Below are positions 13,245-14,795 of a stretch of DNA of 14,795 bases, one piece after another. The translations under genes were made by a program, and so were the position numbers. This stretch comes from Dactylosporangium sp. AC04546 (GTDB lineage: Bacteria; Actinomycetota; Actinomycetes; Mycobacteriales; Micromonosporaceae). Numbering within the stretch: the first letter of the stretch is position 1; the number at the start of each line of letters is the position of its first letter. A model generated the notes under the pieces. That model was not told where the DNA came from. It made no database searches and worked only from the letters and a program-made list of their open reading frames with translations. The stretch spans positions 1 to 14,795 of the forward strand of contig NZ_JAHYSG010000183.1 in the NCBI RefSeq assembly GCF_022095675.1. The letters are read 5' to 3'.

Positions 13245-13982
13245 CTATTCCGCGGCGGGCCGGGCCTTCGCGGCCGGCTGCCACGGTTGGCCGGACGCGG
13301 CCGGGGCGGGCCGGTTGGCCCGGTCGGCGACGACGAGCGCGGTGGCGAGCAGGCCGAGCACGATGATGCCGGCCGACGCGACCCGCTGGGCCCGCTCGGA
13401 GGTGAACCGGGCCGGCAGGTAGCTCGCGACGAGCGCGACCACGACGAGCGCGATGACCTGGCCGCCTTCGATGCCGACGTTGAACGCGACGATCCGGGTG
13501 AGGCTGCCGACGCCGTGGACGTCGATGTCCTGCAGGCGGGTGGCCAGGCCGAGGCCGTGGACCAGGCCGAAGCCGAGCACGGCCGCGCCGAACAGCCGCC
13601 GGTGCGCCTCCGTCCTCGGGCGGGCGAACAGGGCGACGGCGCCGACGAGGACGACGCTGAGGCCGATGACGAGGTCGACCTTGGTGGGGCTGACCCGCCA
13701 CTCGGTGATCGCGGCGGTGATGAGGGTGACGCTGTGGCCGAGGGCGAACAGGGAGACGAAGACGGCGGCGCGGCGGACGGTGCCGGCGATGAGCGCGACG
13801 CCGGCGACGAACAGCAGGTGGTCCCAGCCGAGCAGCATGTGGGTGATGCCGAGCCAGACGAACTCGGGGACGGACCTGCCGGCCGCGTCGTCGACGCCGT
13901 GGGCGGACGCGGTGGACGGCAGCAGCACGAGCAGGAACAGCGGCAGGAACACGGGCAGGGTCAGCAGGACAGGGCGACGCAT
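13245..13982 (-). CDS. HupE/UreJ family membrane protein (putative Ni/Co permease)
   Basis: A 245-residue protein of the HupE/UreJ_2 type. A signal peptide (MRRPVLLTLPVFLPLFLLVLL...STASA) ends just before HGVDD, giving a mature N-terminus with His. About six helices follow. Family motifs seen: THMLLGWDHLLFV, the HxxxGxDHxLF signature thought to bind metal, then FALGHSVTL and FGLVHGLGLA. HupE and UreJ proteins are linked to nickel or cobalt uptake for hydrogenase and urease; the distantly related UreJ_2 set is also found without those enzymes, as here. ATG at 13982 has GAGAGG 5 bases upstream and opens the signal peptide. It is the middle gene of a three-gene leftward operon with a four-helix membrane protein upstream and a His-rich exported protein downstream. 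Direction of transport is not proven for this subgroup. Confidence 0.85.
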   Translation of the reverse strand: MRRPVLLTLPVFLPLFLLVLLPSTASAHGVDDAAGRSVPEFVWLGITHMLLGWDHLLFVAGVALIAGTVRRAAVFVSLFALGHSVTLITAAITEWRVSPTKVDLVIGLSVVLVGAVALFARPRTEAHRRLFGAAVLGFGLVHGLGLATRLQDIDVHGVGSLTRIVAFNVGIEGGQVIALVVVALVASYLPARFTSERAQRVASAGIIVLGLLATALVVADRANRPAPAASGQPWQPAAKARPAAE

Positions 13983-14001
13983 GGAAGCCTCTCGGGGGTT
14001 T

Positions 14002-14026
14002 CCGGGCACGGCGAAGCGACGCCCGG
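14002..14026 (-). repeat. Hairpin in the leader between the four-helix gene and the HupE-like gene
   Basis: CCGGGC and GCCCGG form a 6-bp stem over 13 bases within the 58-base gap. It could be a weak terminator or a processing site that sets gene ratio. No cobalamin or nickel riboswitch core fits in so short a gap. Confidence 0.3.
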
Positions 14027-14040
14027 CACGGACGTTGGGA

Positions 14041-14652
14041 TTAGCGGGAGATTCCCAGCGTCGGCGGGGCGCGGCCCGCCACCCGGAGCATGGACCAGAC
14101 GGACCCGCCGCCCGCGTCGCCGGGCACGGCGAGGCGCAGCGGGACGGGTCGCGGCAGTGGCCGTGGTGACGCCGCGGCCGCGGCGACGCAGACGCGCTCG
14201 ACGACGGCGCGCCACAGCAGCGCCGCGACCACGCCGGCGGCGCCGTGCACCGCCAGGCCGAGGAGCAGCACGATCGGCGGCGGCACGACGTGGGTGTCGG
14301 AGCCGGCCCAGGCGGCCGTCTCGGCGGCGAGGAACGCACCCGTCGACCACAGCCCGGCGGTGCGGGCCAGCCGCTGCTTGCCCGGTGCCGTCAGCCGCCC
14401 GCCGGCGGCGAACGCGGCGCAGGTCACCGCCAGCATCGAGGTCGCGGTGAGCGCGAGGGCGACCACGACGGCGGCCAGGTCGGTGGCGTGGACGTGCGAG
14501 ATGCCGGCGGCGATGCCGTGGGACGCCTCGTGCCGGTGCGCGAGCACCCGGGACATGACGAGGTGGGCGGCGCTCCAGCCGAGCGCGCCCGACGAGACGG
14601 CGGAGACGGCGAGCAACGCCCGCCCCGCGTGCCGCTGGCCCGTCGTCGTCAC
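14041..14652 (-). CDS. Hypothetical four-helix membrane protein, first gene of the HupE operon
   Basis: A 203-residue protein with no family I can name. Predicted helices: about 13-33, 58-84, 96-118 and 124-150. A His-bearing loop between helices 1 and 2 (RVLAHRHEASHGIAAGISHVHATDL) has five His, which could face outside and bind metal. The C-terminal 45 residues are Pro/Arg-rich and end SMLRVAGRAPPTLGISR. GTG at 14652 is the only sensible start: a purine run AGGGG abuts it, so initiation may be weak or leaderless. A TACGAT (14679-14684, leftward) could be its -10 box. It precedes the HupE-like gene by 58 bases on the same strand. Partnership in metal handling is inferred from position and the His loop only. 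Confidence 0.6.
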   Translation of the reverse strand: MTTTGQRHAGRALLAVSAVSSGALGWSAAHLVMSRVLAHRHEASHGIAAGISHVHATDLAAVVVALALTATSMLAVTCAAFAAGGRLTAPGKQRLARTAGLWSTGAFLAAETAAWAGSDTHVVPPPIVLLLGLAVHGAAGVVAALLWRAVVERVCVAAAAASPRPLPRPVPLRLAVPGDAGGGSVWSMLRVAGRAPPTLGISR

Positions 14653-14716
14653 CCCCTGCGGTCGATCCGGCCGCCGTCATCGTACGGGGTCGCGCGAAGG
14701 GTGGGCGTGCGGGTGG

Positions 14717-14732
14717 ACGCACCACAGTGCGT
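14717..14732. promoter_or_regulatory. ACGCAC-N4-GTGCGT dyad in the divergent promoter region of the HupE operon
   Basis: A perfect 6-bp inverted repeat with CACA spacer, next to a rightward TACTAT -10 candidate (14732-14737). Its right arm starts GTGCGTAC (14727-14734), identical to the left half of the CDF dyad at 10191-10198. It could therefore be a related operator. Confidence 0.4.
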
Positions 14733-14759
14733 ACTATCGGCGATCGGAGGAGATCCGGG

Positions 14760-14783
14760 GTGGATCGGTCGCGGAGGTGCTGA
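14760..14783 (+). CDS. Seven-residue leader-like ORF overlapping the next start
   Basis: GTG at 14760 follows a GGAGGAG ribosome binding site by 7 bases and encodes seven residues (VDRSRRC) before TGA at 14781-14783. The stop overlaps the next ATG as TGATG. A TACTAT -10 candidate lies at 14732-14737. It may be a leader peptide that couples translation to the gene behind it. Chance is possible at this length. Confidence 0.35.
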   Translation: MDRSRRC

Positions 14784-14795
14784 TGCGCGGGTTCG
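14783..14795 (+). CDS. Start of an unidentified gene, cut by the window edge
   Basis: ATG at 14783 has GGAGG 5 bases upstream and reads MRGF before the window ends. Only four codons are visible, so the product cannot be named. It is divergent from the HupE operon and shares its dyad-bearing promoter region. Confidence 0.45.

Noticed and set aside
11404..13422. A 672-codon rightward open frame antisense to the acyltransferase and HupE genes
   Set aside because: Shadow of the opposite strand; Gly/Arg/Asp-rich with no domain, and no ribosome binding site.
13983..14040. Cobalamin or nickel riboswitch before the HupE-like gene
   Set aside because: The gap is only 58 bases with one short stem; no conserved riboswitch core fits or is visible.
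1..14795. CRISPR array, tRNA, rRNA or insertion sequence
   Set aside because: No spaced direct repeats, no cloverleaf-like sequence with a CCA-type end, and no transposase frame or terminal inverted repeats were found by eye on either strand.

Overview
The window has very high G+C and third codon positions that are almost all G or C. It carries a Spo0M-family protein, a NarL/DesK-type sensor kinase and a NACHT NTPase remnant. This points to an actinomycete chromosome, probably Micromonosporaceae or a relative (inference from composition and gene families only). No rRNA, tRNA, CRISPR array, insertion sequence or phage gene was seen.

Layout. 2-1207 (-): CodA-like amidohydrolase, 3' end beyond the window edge, with two dyads in its upstream region. 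1208-1874: no intact gene; it holds a decayed NACHT-NTPase fragment (about 1477-1857) and a strong hairpin. 1875-2714 (-): DMT/EamA-type membrane transporter. 2855-4726 (+): orphan sensor histidine kinase (DUF4118-like membrane domain, GAF, HisKA_3, HATPase). 4758-7082 (-): two-gene operon of a monomeric-sarcosine-oxidase/SolA-type flavoenzyme and an LLM flavin oxidoreductase, divergent from an APH-fold kinase (7156-8052, +). 8081-8806 (-): SDR oxidoreductase, divergent from a MarR regulator (8861-9385, +) across a 40-bp palindrome that contains both ribosome binding sites. 9516-11638 (+): Spo0M-like protein, CDF metal exporter and ArsR/SmtB metal sensor. 11608-12798 (-): acyltransferase-3 membrane protein, convergent with and overlapping the ArsR gene. 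12859-14652 (-): four-helix membrane protein, HupE/UreJ-type protein and a small His-rich exported protein, ending at a hairpin. 14760-14795 (+): tiny leader-like ORF overlapping the start of a gene that runs off the window.

The most coherent system is metal homeostasis in the right half. The ArsR protein has a C-terminal His/Asp pattern spaced like the Ni/Co sensor KmtR of Mycobacterium tuberculosis, whose known target is a CDF exporter. Here the sensor gene lies directly downstream of a CDF gene with a His-rich N-terminus. The CDF and ArsR promoters share a 16-bp dyad, GTGC-N8-GCAC, matching at 13 of 16 positions when one copy is inverted. This is a candidate operator that I do not recognise as described. 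About 1.2 kb beyond lies the HupE/UreJ operon, a family linked to nickel/cobalt uptake, and the divergent promoter region upstream of it carries the half-site GTGCGTAC. A joint export/import metal regulon is therefore plausible but unproven.

The left half is a run of small catabolic or redox units (amidohydrolase, SolA-LLM operon, SDR-MarR pair). Most have a clear dyad at their promoter, so the local operators can be read directly from the sequence.
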